A stretch of 64,000 nt of DNA from Planosporangium thailandense (GCF_011947195.1 NZ_JAATVY010000018.1:62001-126000), one strand, 5' to 3'. Shown: positions 1-9,775, counted from the first letter of the stretch. Notes: a model not told the origin generated them from the letters alone. Translations and numbers: made by a program.

Positions 1-2
1 TC

Positions 3-1448
3 GACCTCGGCGGCCTCACCTTCCGGGTGCTCAGCTGCTGGCTCGCCGTCGCGCTGTGCGCCTCGACGATGGCCTGGTACGCCTACCGGGCGAGCCGGCT
101 GATGGAACCTACCGACCCGCAGCGGCGGTTCTGGACGACGTTCGGTATCTGCGGAGTCGTGTGGGCCTCCGGCGAATGGGCCCAGCTGTACAGCTCCGTG
201 ATCAACCCCCGTTCGATCGCCGCGCAGACCGGCACCGGGATCGTCCGAACCGCCACGCTCGGCATCGGCTGCGTCGTGCTGAGCGCGGTGGTGCTCACGT
301 ACCCGATCCCGCACCGGTCGGCCCGCGAACGGGTCTGCTACTGGCTGGACCTCGCAACGCTGATCGTCGCGGCCGGCGCCTACGGCCTTTACTGGACCGT
401 CTCCGGCATCCAGCTCAGCCGGGGCACCCTCGCCCGGGAGCTCGGTGTTCGGGCGCTGGGCCCGCTCACCACCATGCTGATCGCGTTCGCGCTCGGCCGG
501 CTGTTCATGAGCGGCGCGTCGCCGTTCAACTGGCATGTCGGGGTGGTGAGCCCGATCGCGGCTGCCACGGAGGGCGCCTCCCGGGTGCTCGGGCCCGCGA
601 TGGCCCGGGCCGACCGGGCGTCGTGGATCCTAACGTCGACGTTCATCGTCCACGTGCTGCTGCTGCTGGTGGCGTGGGCGCAGTACAAGCGGTACGTTTC
701 CGGGCCCGGCATGCGGCGCAGAACCCGCAAGCGACCGTACAGTCTCGCGCCGTACGTGGCGATCGCCTCCACCTACGTCCTCCTGACCGCCACCCTCGCC
801 ATCGACGGGCTCGACGTGCGGGCATGGGTCGTGCTGGTCGGCGCGATCACCTGCACCGGCCTGGTGGTGGCCCGCCAGCTCGCCGCGTTCGCCGACAATG
901 CGCAGCTGTTGCACGAGCGCGACGCTCTGGCGGCACGGCTGCATGAGCTGGCCTTCTCCGACAGCCTGACCGGGCTGGCGAACCGGGCCATGTTCCTCGA
1001 CCGGCTCGACGAGGCGGTGCGGCGCGCCCGCCGGGACGGCAGCGACGCCGCGGTTCTGCTCGTGGACCTCGACGACTTCAAACCGGTCAACGACCGCTTC
1101 GGGCATGCGGCCGGCGACGCCGTCCTGACGGAGGTCGCGGCCCGGCTGCACGGTTGCGTACCGGAGACCGATGTCGTGGCCCGGCTCGGCGGCGACGAGT
1201 TCGCGATCCTGCTCGAGCAGGTGCCGGCCGGCGGATTCTCCGCCATGGCCGACCGCGTCGTACGGGCGCTGGACGTCCCGTGCCGGGTCGCCGGGACCGA
1301 GGTCCGGGTGGGCGCGAGCGTGGGCGTGGCGGTGATCCGGGCGGGCGACGACGCCAGCGCGCTGCTCCAGCGCTCCGACGCGGCGATGTACGCTGCGAAA
1401 TGCCGCGGCAAGGGCACGTTCGAGATCGCGACGGCACCGGTCGCCTGA
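3..1448 (+). CDS. Membrane-anchored diguanylate cyclase (GGDEF), 5' end outside window
   Basis: The frame is open from the first bases of the window, so the true start probably lies upstream; the first start codon seen is GTG at 27. The N-terminal half (about residues 1-290 from that GTG) is a run of hydrophobic segments, consistent with a multi-helix membrane sensor. The C-terminal part is a GGDEF domain with the signature RLGGDEF near residue 388 and the typical DxLTGLANR-type and DAAMYAAK motifs. By family knowledge it would make c-di-GMP from two GTP. The product-inhibition site RxxD five residues before the signature is not kept (PETD here), so feedback inhibition is probably lost. No EAL domain follows. 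It ends against a shared terminator with the opposing enoyl-CoA hydratase. Confidence 0.9.
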   Translation, partial: DLGGLTFRVLSCWLAVALCASTMAWYAYRASRLMEPTDPQRRFWTTFGICGVVWASGEWAQLYSSVINPRSIAAQTGTGIVRTATLGIGCVVLSAVVLTYPIPHRSARERVCYWLDLATLIVAAGAYGLYWTVSGIQLSRGTLARELGVRALGPLTTMLIAFALGRLFMSGASPFNWHVGVVSPIAAATEGASRVLGPAMARADRASWILTSTFIVHVLLLLVAWAQYKRYVSGPGMRRRTRKRPYSLAPYVAIASTYVLLTATLAIDGLDVRAWVVLVGAITCTGLVVARQLAAFADNAQLLHERDALAARLHELAFSDSLTGLANRAMFLDRLDEAVRRARRDGSDAAVLLVDLDDFKPVNDRFGHAAGDAVLTEVAARLHGCVPETDVVARLGGDEFAILLEQVPAGGFSAMADRVVRALDVPCRVAGTEVRVGASVGVAVIRAGDDASALLQRSDAAMYAAKCRGKGTFEIATAPVA

Positions 1449-1451
1449 ATC

Positions 1452-1474
1452 ACCGCGACCGCACCGGTCGCGGT
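1452..1474. terminator. Bidirectional hairpin between convergent genes
   Basis: ACCGCGACC and GGTCGCGGT form a perfect 9-bp stem with a 5-nt loop. It lies directly after the cyclase stop and touches the stop of the opposing hydratase gene, so it can end both transcripts. No long T tract follows, as is common in high-GC actinobacteria. Confidence 0.6.
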
Positions 1475-2277
1475 CAGAACACGGGCGCGCGGCGCTCCAG
1501 GAACGCGGCGAGGCCCTCCCGTACGTCCGGCGCGTGCCGGGAAGCGCGCTCCCACGGCTCGACGGCCCGCTGCGGGTCGTCCCCGACGGCGACCGCGTCG
1601 ATGACGTCCTTGGCGGCGCCGAGGGTCTGCGGCGAGCGCCCGGCGATGGTCCGCGCCATCGTGAGCGCCCGGTGCTCCAGCTCCCCGGCCGGGACCACCT
1701 CGTCGACCAGGCCGAAGCCGGCGGCCTGCGCGGCGTCGACCAGGTCGGCGGTGAACAGCAGATACTTGGCTCGGGCCGGGCCGACCAGCCGTACCAGCCG
1801 CGCGGTCGGCACCGCCGGGTACACCACGCCCAGCTTCGCCGGCGTGATGCCCAGCCGGGCGCCCGACTCGGCCAGGCGCAGGTCGCAGGCGGCCGCCAGC
1901 TGGCAGCCGCCGCCCACGCAGGCTCCGGCGATGACCGCGATCGTCGGCCGGGGAAACGCGGCGAGCGCCTCCTCCGCCGCCACGTTGGTCGCGTGGTAGG
2001 CGTCGGCGGCTTGCGGATCTCCGTACACGTGGCGCAGCTCGCCGATGTCGGCCCCGGCCGAGAACGTGCCGCCGGCCCCGGCCAGCAGCAGCACGCGTAC
2101 CCGTGGGTCGGCGGCCAGCTCGGCGAACAGCCCGGGCAGCGCGCGCCACATGTCCAGGGTCAGCGCGTTGCGTTTGGCGGGCCGGTCGATCAGCAGCACG
2201 GCCACCCCGTCGGAGCCCACGGCCAGGCGCAGGCCTTCGACGTCCGTGGCGATCTCGGCGCGGCCGTCGGTCAGCAT
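1474..2277 (-). CDS. Enoyl-CoA hydratase/isomerase family protein
   Basis: A 267-aa crotonase-fold protein. The substrate-binding segment (RPAKRNAL) is near residue 32, and the oxyanion-hole glycines lie in AGGTFSAGADI and ACVGGGCQLA. This family hydrates or isomerises enoyl-CoA esters in fatty-acid or branched-chain degradation in the cytosol; the exact substrate cannot be read from the sequence. The catalytic Glu pair cannot be assigned with confidence. The ATG at 2277 is chosen because translation upstream of it is low-complexity Arg/Pro-rich sequence. No co-transcribed beta-oxidation gene is adjacent. Confidence 0.87.
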   Translation of the reverse strand: MLTDGRAEIATDVEGLRLAVGSDGVAVLLIDRPAKRNALTLDMWRALPGLFAELAADPRVRVLLLAGAGGTFSAGADIGELRHVYGDPQAADAYHATNVAAEEALAAFPRPTIAVIAGACVGGGCQLAAACDLRLAESGARLGITPAKLGVVYPAVPTARLVRLVGPARAKYLLFTADLVDAAQAAGFGLVDEVVPAGELEHRALTMARTIAGRSPQTLGAAKDVIDAVAVGDDPQRAVEPWERASRHAPDVREGLAAFLERRAPVF

Positions 2278-2374
2278 GTCGCGATCACGGCGACAGCGTA
2301 CGAGATCCGCCGGCCGGCCCGGCGTCCGCCGCCGCCAGCCCGGCGCGGGCCGCGGCCGGCCGGGTGTCAGGGGT

Positions 2375-2806
2375 TCACGGTACGACCGTGGCGAGCTCCT
2401 TCGGCATGCTGGCCTTGACGTCCTCCCACTCACCTTCGGTGCCGTACAGCTTGAGCGCCCGCAGCACCGCCGAGACCAGGTCCTGCGTGCCGCCGCGCAC
2501 CTCGTACGGGAACTCGCGCCGTACCCGATCCAGGAACTCGTCCCTGCTGAGCTTCATCGGCACCTCGCCCGGGCACCAGCCCTCGAAGTACAGGCCGCGT
2601 ACCAGCATCGGTAGCTGTGCCGACAGCTGCGCCGACTCCTCGACGGTCAGGCGGTCGCGCAGGGCGTGCAGGACACCGCGCAGCGCCGCGTACGACTGGT
2701 TTCGGCGTTCCTTGGGCCACCCGTACTCCTGCTCGATCTCTTTGAGAAGGCGGTTGGTCTTGTCAACGGTCGTGTCGAACGAGTGATATCCCGTGGTACC
2801 GGCCAT
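2375..2806 (-). CDS. DUF2267 domain protein (single domain)
   Basis: A 143-aa protein matching the DUF2267 pattern: a helical N-terminus with YGWPKER, then ALRGVLHALRDRL, the SAQLPMLVRGLYFEGW core and a C-terminal REFPYEVRGGTQDLV block. The family has no established biochemical role; members often sit with stress genes, as here beside dps and a second DUF2267 gene. The ATG at 2806 has a purine-rich AAAGGA sequence upstream, and the residues before it look non-coding. It is transcribed away from dps across a 343-bp spacer. Confidence 0.88.
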   Translation of the reverse strand: MAGTTGYHSFDTTVDKTNRLLKEIEQEYGWPKERRNQSYAALRGVLHALRDRLTVEESAQLSAQLPMLVRGLYFEGWCPGEVPMKLSRDEFLDRVRREFPYEVRGGTQDLVSAVLRALKLYGTEGEWEDVKASMPKELATVVP

Positions 2807-3149
2807 CTCGACTCGTCCTTTCTCCTTGTCCTTGCGCACCGGCGGTTCGTCGGCGTCGGTCCTGAAGCAGCCACCTCCGGTACTCGCCGATGCCGTGCCG
2901 GTCGATGACGGCGTTCTCCTGCCGGACCGACGGGGCGGTGCGCTCCAGGCAGCCGGGTGGCCATACCTGCCCGGACTGCCGTATTCGCACGCTACGTGCC
3001 TACCCGCCGGCCCGGGCTTCATGCGTCGCGAGGGACAACCGGCGTGGGGAGGTATCACCCGTTCCCACCCCGCCGACGGGTGTCCCACCCCCTTTCCCAC
3101 CCGTCCCGGCCCAGGTTACGAACGCGGGGATCGGGGCAGTGCTGCCGCT
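2807..3149. promoter_or_regulatory. Divergent intergenic region between DUF2267 gene and dps
   Basis: This 343-bp spacer has no convincing gene and must hold the promoters of both divergent stress genes. It contains C-rich stretches around 3062-3110. No clear consensus -10/-35 pair or regulator palindrome could be assigned by eye. Confidence 0.4.
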
Positions 3150-3728
3150 ATGACAGCCACCGAGATCCGGAGCCAGCCCTGGCTGCACCAGCCCGGCCGG
3201 GAGGTTCAGGCGTTCGGTACCGTGCGGGAGTTCCCGGTCGCGCTGTCGAGCGAGACGCGCACGTACTCCTGTGGGCGGCTGAACCGGATCCTGGCGGACA
3301 CCGAGATCCTCTACGCGCTGTACAAGAAACACCATTGGCTGGTGCGTGGCGTGACCTTCTACCAGCTGCATCTTCTGCTGGACAAGCACGCCGGCGAACA
3401 GCGCGAACTGGTGGACACGCTGGCCGAACGGGTGCAGACCCTCGGCGGGATCGCGGTCGGCGATCCGCGCAAGGCCGCGGAAATCACCGCGGTGCCGCGC
3501 GCACCGGACGGGGCGGAGGAGGTGCCTGCGATGCTGTCCCGGCTCCTGGAGGCTCACGAGATCATTCTCAAGGAGTCGCACGACGCCGCCGCACGCGTCG
3601 CGGAGCTCGGTGACGACGGGACGAACGACCTGCTCGTCTCCGGCGTCATCCGCACCGGGGAGCTGCAGGCGTGGTTTCTCGCCGAGCACCTGGTCGACAC
3701 GCCGTTGGTCCACGCGGAGGCGCCCTGA
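3150..3728 (+). CDS. dps: Dps-family DNA-binding ferritin-like protein
   Basis: A 192-aa protein with the Dps ferroxidase signature: KKHHWLVRG followed by FYQLHLLLDKHAGE, which carry the His, Asp and Glu ligands of the inter-subunit iron site. Dps dodecamers oxidise and store iron and shield DNA during starvation and oxidative stress. The N-terminal tail of about 40 residues precedes the four-helix fold. The ATG at 3150 is preferred because upstream translation is Pro/Arg-rich. The gene runs into a DUF2267 gene 18 bp downstream, so the two are probably one transcript. Confidence 0.9.
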   Translation: MTATEIRSQPWLHQPGREVQAFGTVREFPVALSSETRTYSCGRLNRILADTEILYALYKKHHWLVRGVTFYQLHLLLDKHAGEQRELVDTLAERVQTLGGIAVGDPRKAAEITAVPRAPDGAEEVPAMLSRLLEAHEIILKESHDAAARVAELGDDGTNDLLVSGVIRTGELQAWFLAEHLVDTPLVHAEAP

Positions 3729-3746
3729 CCTGGTGGGTGGTACACA

Positions 3747-4544
3747 GTGGACTACGACCGGTTCATCAGCCTCGTCGAGCAGGCGGCCGGCGTCGACCGG
3801 GAGACCGCGGAACGCGCGGCGCAGGCGACGCTCGCGACGCTGGGTGAGCACCTGGGCCGCGACGAATGCCGCCATCTGGTGCCGCAGCTGCCGCCGGAGC
3901 TCGGCGGATGGCTCTTCTCGCAGGGCGCCGCGCAGTCGTTCGACGTGACCGAGTTTCTGCGCCGGGTCGCCGAGCGCGAGCACACCGACGAGGCGGCGGC
4001 CGAGCTCCATGTCCGTACGGTCTTCCTGGCGCTCGGGCGGGCGTTGAGCGACGACGGGTACGCCCATCTGGTGGCCCGGCTGTCCAACGACTACGTTCCG
4101 CTGCTGCCCAAGGGGACGGGCGCCGGCGGGGCCGCCTCCGTCGACGCGTTCCTGGCCGGCGTCGCCCGGCGGGCCCGCGTCGACACCGGCCTCGCCCGCC
4201 GGATCACCGACGCGGTACTGGAGACGCTCGGCGAGCGCATCGGGGAAGGCGAGGTCGACGACTTGCTGACCCAGCTGCCGGTCTCGCTGCACCCGTCGCT
4301 CACACGCGGGGCGTCCCGGGCGGACGAGACGACGGCCCGCATGTCGGTGGACGAGTTCCTCAACCGGGTCGCGGAGCGCGCCGGCATACCCGCCGAACCC
4401 GGTGCGCCGCTGCCGTCGCCGGCCGCCCGCGAGTACGCGAGGGCGGTGTTCAACACGTTGCGGGAGACGGTGCGGGCCGAGTTCTTCGACGTCACCGACC
4501 AGTTGCCGAACGAGTACTGGAACCTGGTCACCCGGCAGGGCTGA
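3747..4544 (+). CDS. Tandem DUF2267 protein
   Basis: A 265-aa protein with two DUF2267 repeats, about residues 1-120 and 130-265, each with the DEFLxRVAER pattern and an RxVFxxLxxxL helix. The start is GTG at 3747, preceded by a GGTGGGTGG ribosome-binding stretch only 18 bp after dps. Function of the family is unknown. Location with dps and a divergent single-domain paralogue suggests a general stress role (inference). Confidence 0.85.
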   Translation: MDYDRFISLVEQAAGVDRETAERAAQATLATLGEHLGRDECRHLVPQLPPELGGWLFSQGAAQSFDVTEFLRRVAEREHTDEAAAELHVRTVFLALGRALSDDGYAHLVARLSNDYVPLLPKGTGAGGAASVDAFLAGVARRARVDTGLARRITDAVLETLGERIGEGEVDDLLTQLPVSLHPSLTRGASRADETTARMSVDEFLNRVAERAGIPAEPGAPLPSPAAREYARAVFNTLRETVRAEFFDVTDQLPNEYWNLVTRQG

Positions 4545-4616
4545 CGCCGCGCGGCATCCGACACTCAGCAAGTTCACAGCGGCGACTACGGGTAGCTCCC
4601 AGCCTTCGGCCGCATC

Positions 4617-5024
4617 ATGATCGCCATGGTCGGCAAGCGGCTCGCGGCGGCGGGCATCCTCGCCGCCGCGATGGCCGCGGTGGCCCTGTGGTCGACGACG
4701 GCCCTGCCGTCACGTCCCACGGGAAAGCACGCGGCGGTGAGCTCCGCGGCCCTGCGCGCGATCCGCCGCGTGCCGCCGGCGGCCACCACCGTCGCCCTGG
4801 CGCCGCAGCGCGTGCCGGCCGCGTCGCAGTCGGCGCGGGTGCCGATGCGGCCGGCGGACGCGTCCCTGGCCGCGTCCTTCGCGGTCGGCGCGCTGGCGCT
4901 GCTGGCCGTCGCCGGGCCTCGCCGCAGCCGCGCCGTCACCGTGCCGGCGCGGCCTCCGCGTCGCGGGCGTGCGCCTCCCGGGACCGCCGCACACCACCGC
5001 GCCGCGCGTACGCGCGACCACTGA
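4617..5024 (+). CDS. Small membrane protein of unknown function
   Basis: 135 residues with an N-terminal hydrophobic helix (about 8-28), a Pro/Ala-rich extracytoplasmic-type linker, a second hydrophobic segment (about 83-100) and a basic tail rich in Arg and Pro. No family was recognised. The start could be ATG 4617 or ATG 4626. Composition and the two membrane segments make it credible, but no homologue was identified by eye. Confidence 0.5.
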   Translation: MIAMVGKRLAAAGILAAAMAAVALWSTTALPSRPTGKHAAVSSAALRAIRRVPPAATTVALAPQRVPAASQSARVPMRPADASLAASFAVGALALLAVAGPRRSRAVTVPARPPRRGRAPPGTAAHHRAARTRDH

Positions 5025-5085
5025 CCTGATGCCCGGCGCACCAGCCGGGCTGTCCCCGCACCACCCGTCCGTCATGGAGGCGGTC

Positions 5086-5469
5086 ATGTCCAGCATCACC
5101 ACCGTCCGGCCCAGCCAGCACGCCGACGTCGTCAACCACCTGCCCGAGCTGCGGGCCATGCTCGAGGAGCAGCGACGCTTCCGGCTCGACCAGCTCGACC
5201 AGCTCGCCGCGCAGCAGTCCGTCGGCGACAGCCGGGTCGACTCGCTCGACCTGGGCGCCGACATCGCCCGGGTCGAGGTGTCGGCCGCGGTCGAGGCGGC
5301 CGCCCGGCAGGCGCTCGACGACATCGAAGCGGCGCTCGACCGCATGGACCGCGGCACGTACGGCGCCTGCGTGCGCTGCGCCGCGCCGATCCCGGTCGAG
5401 CGGCTGCTGGCCATCCCGCAGGCGCCGCTGTGCATGCGGTGCCAGGAGCGGGCCGAACACTTCCGGTAA
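5086..5469 (+). CDS. DksA/TraR-type C4 zinc finger protein
   Basis: A 127-aa protein: a long helical N-terminal region rich in Glu, Gln and Arg, then a C-terminal zinc finger CVRC-x17-CMRC (about residues 100-124). DksA/TraR proteins bind RNA polymerase through the secondary channel and tune transcription, often with ppGpp. This one lacks an obvious DxxDxA acidic tip, so the activity is inferred only from fold. GGAGG lies six bases before the ATG at 5086, which fixes the start over ATG 5074. It ends in a strong hairpin shared with the next, convergent gene. Confidence 0.88.
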   Translation: MSSITTVRPSQHADVVNHLPELRAMLEEQRRFRLDQLDQLAAQQSVGDSRVDSLDLGADIARVEVSAAVEAAARQALDDIEAALDRMDRGTYGACVRCAAPIPVERLLAIPQAPLCMRCQERAEHFR

Positions 5470-5489
5470 TCCCCCCGCCGGAGATATGG

Positions 5490-5516
5490 CAGGGCCGCCC
5501 GGACCCGGGCGGCCCT
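5490..5516. terminator. Bidirectional terminator hairpin
   Basis: CAGGGCCGCCCGG pairs with CCGGGCGGCCCTG around a minimal loop, giving a very stable GC-rich stem. It lies between the convergent zinc-finger gene and the TIGR03086-type gene. Confidence 0.75.
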
Positions 5517-5521
5517 GCCTG

Positions 5522-6106
5522 TTAGATGGGCGTGGACGACCAGGCCGGATCACGACCGAACGCGGCGAGCAGCTGGTCCTGCTCCCCCGTCGGCGCCGGC
5601 AGTTCGACGACCGGCCCGATCAGGCCGGCGTGCCGGTACACCTCGGCGCGCTCGGTGAACCACTCGGCGCAGATCCGCACGAGCTCCGGATCGAGCCGGC
5701 GGTCGACTCCGATCGCGGCGGCGAGGTCCCAGGAGTGGATGAGGTGGTCGGCGAGCAGTTCGAGCACGTACTCCTCAGCCGGCGTCTCGCCGAACGAAAG
5801 GTGCACGGTGCGGTCGAGGACTCCGGGCTCGGCGACGGCCTCCTCGGCCCGCTTGGCCGCCTCGGTGACGGCCCCGATCGGGTCGGTGCCGAGAAGGTCG
5901 CCGTCGAAACGTCCGCCCACCTGGCCGATCGTGGCGCCGCCCAGCAGCTCGACGGTCCACCGGTCCTGGCTGACCAGGTGGTTGACCAGCGCCCGCACGT
6001 CCCACCCCTGGCACGGCGTCGCCTCCGGCCACTGCTCGGGGTGCACCCGGTGCACCCGGTCGATGAACTCGGTGAGGCTGTGTCTGTAGACGTCGACAAG
6101 GTCCAT
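5522..6106 (-). CDS. TIGR03086-like DinB/mycothiol-type metal-binding protein
   Basis: A 194-aa protein with the TIGR03086 pattern: TPCQGWDVRALVNHLV near the N-terminus, a central Glu/Arg helix and LLADHLIHSWDLAAAIG, which carries the DHxxHxWD metal site typical of this group. Relatives of the DinB/maleylpyruvate isomerase superfamily bind a divalent metal and often act with mycothiol, the actinobacterial thiol. The substrate is unknown. AGGAGG six bases before the ATG at 6106 decides the start. Confidence 0.87.
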   Translation of the reverse strand: MDLVDVYRHSLTEFIDRVHRVHPEQWPEATPCQGWDVRALVNHLVSQDRWTVELLGGATIGQVGGRFDGDLLGTDPIGAVTEAAKRAEEAVAEPGVLDRTVHLSFGETPAEEYVLELLADHLIHSWDLAAAIGVDRRLDPELVRICAEWFTERAEVYRHAGLIGPVVELPAPTGEQDQLLAAFGRDPAWSSTPI

Positions 6107-6525
6107 ACCGAACCTCCTGGGCAACTATGGGCACCTCGGCGGCTTCAGCCAAGGTTGTGACAGGTCGAAGCGGGAGGCGCCCGGAAGGGAGCGCCGTCTC
6201 ATCTCGATTACGGCCCGCGTGCGGTGGTGGCTCCTTGTGCTCGCCTTCGGGCGGCCGCGTCCCGTATGGACCGGAGCGCCGGTGGCACCGGGCGAGGTGG
6301 ACGGCCCGGTCGCCCCGGGCGCGGTCAATGGCCCGGCCATGCCGGGGCAGTCAACTTCCCTGCGGGCGCCACCCGTAAGACAGATTGACTCTACGCGACC
6401 ACCCCGGTCGCGTCTCTCGCTCACGGAGTCGATCAATTGCACAGGTGGGCAGCGGCTGATCCGCCGTCGCCACGGCCCAGGCGCTGATCATGGACACGGA
6501 CGCGGCGACGGACAACCATGCAGAC
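6107..6525. other. Intergenic region upstream of the M28 peptidase
   Basis: No supported gene is seen. A perfect stem CGCGACC/GGTCGCG with a 5-nt loop occurs at 6394-6412, just after a TTGACT element at 6385; the latter could be a -35 box for the peptidase, but no matching -10 was found. Confidence 0.35.
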
Positions 6526-7983
6526 ATGGACACTCATCAATCAGAAGCCCGCCGGCCACACACCCCCACCCGACGGGCCTTCCTGACCGCCTCGGCAGGG
6601 ACCGCGGCCGCCGTGGCGGCGCCGCTCATCAGCCATCCCGCCGTGGCCGCCGGCCGACTCGCGCCCACCGGCACCGCGGGCCCCGGCCGGCCGGTGACCC
6701 CCCAGCCGCCGGACGCGCAACTGCGCGACCTCCTGCGCGAGCTCGACCAGGGCCGCATCGCTGCCACGGTCAACCGGCTCGTCGGGTTCGGCACCCGACA
6801 CACGCTGTCCAGCCAGGATGATCCGGCGCGGGGTATCGGCGCCGCCCGGGACTGGATCTACGCGCAGCTTCGGCAGTACGCCGCCGCATCCGGTGGCCGG
6901 ATGACGGTGGAGCTCCAGTCGTTCGTCCAGGAGCCCGCGCCGCGGATCCCGACGCCGACGCGCATCACCAACGTGGTCGCCACCCTGCGCGGCGACACCG
7001 CGCCCAACCGGGTCTACGTCGTGACCGGCCACTACGACTCCCGCGTCACCGACGTCATGGACGCCACCAGCGACGCGCCGGGCGCCGACGACGACGCTTC
7101 CGGCGTCGCGGCGGTCCTGGAGATGGCCCGCGTCATGGCCACCCGCCGCACCGAGGCGACCATCGTGTTCGCCGCGGTGGCCGGCGAGGAGCAGGGGCTG
7201 TACGGGTCGACCTTCCTGGCCAAGCAACTCAAGGCCGCCGGCGTCGACGTACAGGGCATGTTCAGCAACGACATCGTCGGCGCCAGCACCGCCCACGACG
7301 GCACACCGCCGGATCCGCAGACGGTACGGCTGTTCGTCGAGGGCGTGCCGACCTCCGAGACGCCCGCCGAGGCGGCCCTGCGCCAGTCGGTGGGAGGCGA
7401 GAACGACGGCCCGTCCCGCCAGCTCGCCCGGTTCGTACGCGAGGTGGCAAGTAACGACGACACCGGGATGACCGTACGGGTGATCTGGCGGCGCGACCGC
7501 TATCTGCGCGGCAGCGACCACATCCCGTTCCTCCAACAGGGGTACCCGGCGGGGCGCTTCACCGAGCCCCGGGAGAACTTCGCCCACCAACACCAGGACA
7601 CCCGCGTGGAGAACGGGGTCCAGTTCGGCGATCTCCCGCAGTTCTGCGACTTCGCGTACATCACGCGGGTGGCGCGGGTCAACACGGCGGCGCTGTGGTC
7701 GCTGGCCCAGGCGCCCGGCACGCCGCAGGACGTGAAGATCGTCACGTCGACGCTGACGGACGACACCACCCTGCGGTGGCGCCGCGGCACCGAGCCCGAC
7801 CTGGCCGGCTACGAGGTGGTGTGGCGCGAGACGACCGACGCGGACTGGACCCACGTCATCGATGTCGGGGATGTCACCTCGACCACGATCGGGCTGTCGA
7901 AGGACAACGTGGCCCTCGGCGTACGGGCGGTCGACCGCGCCGGTCACCGCAGCCCCGCCGCCGCGCCACAGCCGTCCACCTGA
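6526..7983 (+). CDS. Tat-exported M28 family metallopeptidase with C-terminal Fn3-like domain
   Basis: About 485 residues. A twin-arginine signal (TRRAFLTASAG) lies near residues 15-25, so it is probably exported folded. The M28 zinc-peptidase core shows the ordered ligand motifs VTGHYDSR, GADDDASGVAA, AGEEQGLYGS and SDHIPFL, as in bacterial aminopeptidases that use two zinc ions. The last 90 residues, from PGTPQDVKIV, resemble a fibronectin type III module. It most likely trims extracellular peptides. The start could also be ATG 6490; the ATG at 6526 gives a normal-length Tat signal, and neither has a strong ribosome-binding site. Confidence 0.88.
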   Translation: MDTHQSEARRPHTPTRRAFLTASAGTAAAVAAPLISHPAVAAGRLAPTGTAGPGRPVTPQPPDAQLRDLLRELDQGRIAATVNRLVGFGTRHTLSSQDDPARGIGAARDWIYAQLRQYAAASGGRMTVELQSFVQEPAPRIPTPTRITNVVATLRGDTAPNRVYVVTGHYDSRVTDVMDATSDAPGADDDASGVAAVLEMARVMATRRTEATIVFAAVAGEEQGLYGSTFLAKQLKAAGVDVQGMFSNDIVGASTAHDGTPPDPQTVRLFVEGVPTSETPAEAALRQSVGGENDGPSRQLARFVREVASNDDTGMTVRVIWRRDRYLRGSDHIPFLQQGYPAGRFTEPRENFAHQHQDTRVENGVQFGDLPQFCDFAYITRVARVNTAALWSLAQAPGTPQDVKIVTSTLTDDTTLRWRRGTEPDLAGYEVVWRETTDADWTHVIDVGDVTSTTIGLSKDNVALGVRAVDRAGHRSPAAAPQPST

Positions 7984-8108
7984 GGCGGTCAGCGGGGGCA
8001 CCCCGGCTCGCGCCGACCGGCGAAGGCCGGCGCGAACCGGTCACACCCCCCAATTGGTGCGTCAAAGGACGCTGACCTCACCCGGCGACAGCCGTGGCAC
8101 CGGTCAGC

Positions 8109-8146
8109 CGACGGTGGCCCACAAAAGCGACGGTGGCCTACAAGAG
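8109..8146. repeat. 19-bp direct tandem repeat (two units)
   Basis: Two adjacent units, 8109-8127 and 8128-8146, identical at 17 of 19 positions (CGACGGTGGCCYACAARAG). The stop codon of the minus-strand gene that follows lies inside the second unit, at 8138-8140. Confidence 0.7.
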
Positions 8147-8461
8147 GTAGCCGCGCCCTCCTCCGGCCACGGCGTCGCGCCGGCGAACCTGGCGGTTGCG
8201 CTCGATCCACGGGTCCACACCCGCCGCCAGCCGGGCCGAGCGGGGCACCGCGCTTCCGTTGAAGATCACTGCTGCGGACCGGCGCCGGTCGGGCGCCGGT
8301 GGCTGAACCGGCGGGGTGGCATCTGCCGGGATCGCTCCACCACGCACCTGCCCGGCCCGCGCGACGGACCCGAGCTTCGCGGCCATCAGCCACCCGCAGG
8401 CCGGACCGGCACCGGCTGCGACCAGCGCAACGAATGTCACAAGCAATGACCGGTCGCTCAC
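8138..8461 (-). CDS. Small single-pass membrane protein, unknown function
   Basis: About 107 residues from GTG 8461 (an ATG at 8479 is also in frame). The first 25 residues form a hydrophobic segment with Gly/Ala-rich face, then a short soluble tail ending in basic and Gly-rich residues. AGGGGG four to nine bases before the GTG supports that start. No family was recognised. Its stop lies in a 19-bp tandem repeat, so the C-terminal tail may vary between strains. Confidence 0.45.
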   Translation of the reverse strand: MSDRSLLVTFVALVAAGAGPACGWLMAAKLGSVARAGQVRGGAIPADATPPVQPPAPDRRRSAAVIFNGSAVPRSARLAAGVDPWIERNRQVRRRDAVAGGGRGYLL

Positions 8462-8492
8462 GGCGCCCCCTTCATTCATCCACGTACTTAGA

Positions 8493-8517
8493 CCTAACGA
8501 TGTAAGCGTCCGTTAGG
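8493..8517. promoter_or_regulatory. Inverted repeat upstream of small membrane protein gene
   Basis: CCTAACG and CGTTAGG are perfect 7-bp arms separated by 11 bp, 32 bp before the GTG start of the minus-strand gene. Placement and symmetry fit a repressor operator; the regulator is not identified. Confidence 0.35.
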
Positions 8518-8799
8518 CATCGGCCGTTACACGGCGAATCTCGCGCCGCCACTCCCGGCTGGACGACATCGCGTCCGCTGTCGACCGTGCGCGACCGGAT
8601 CCACGGTGGATGGGCGGGCTCCAGCCCGCGGTCAGCCCCGCGTCCCACTACAATAGAGCCATCATCTAACTACAACGCGTATAAGTTTTTCACTATCTGC
8701 CACGCGAATGGTGAAGAGAGTCACGTTTTCTCCGCAGTCGTTTGTCGGCGCGCGTCAACCGTGCTTACGGTCGGCAACGTCCGCGACCGCGGGCCTCAC

Positions 8800-9648
<849 letters not shown>

Positions 9649-9654
9649 TACGAC

Positions 9655-9693
9655 GGCGCCGGTGCCCGTCCGTCGCGGACGGGCACCGGCGCC
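9655..9693 (+). terminator. Perfect long hairpin terminator after rpf
   Basis: GGCGCCGGTGCCCGTCCG pairs perfectly with its complement across a TCG loop (18-bp stem), seven bases after the rpf stop codon. It also faces the end of the convergent kinase gene. Confidence 0.85.
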
Positions 9694-9707
9694 GCTGCCG
9701 TTTCACC

Positions 9708-9775
9708 CCGGCAAGGACATCAGACCGGCAAGGACATCAGACCGGCGAGGACATCAGGCCGGCGAGGACATCGCC
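9708..9775. repeat. 17-bp tandem repeat, four units
   Basis: Units at 9708-9724, 9725-9741, 9742-9758 and 9759-9775 share CCGGCRAGGACATCAGA; the first two are identical and the others differ at a few positions. The stop codon of the large kinase gene (9754-9756) lies in the third unit. Because 17 is not a multiple of three, gain or loss of a unit would change the C-terminus. Confidence 0.85.
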
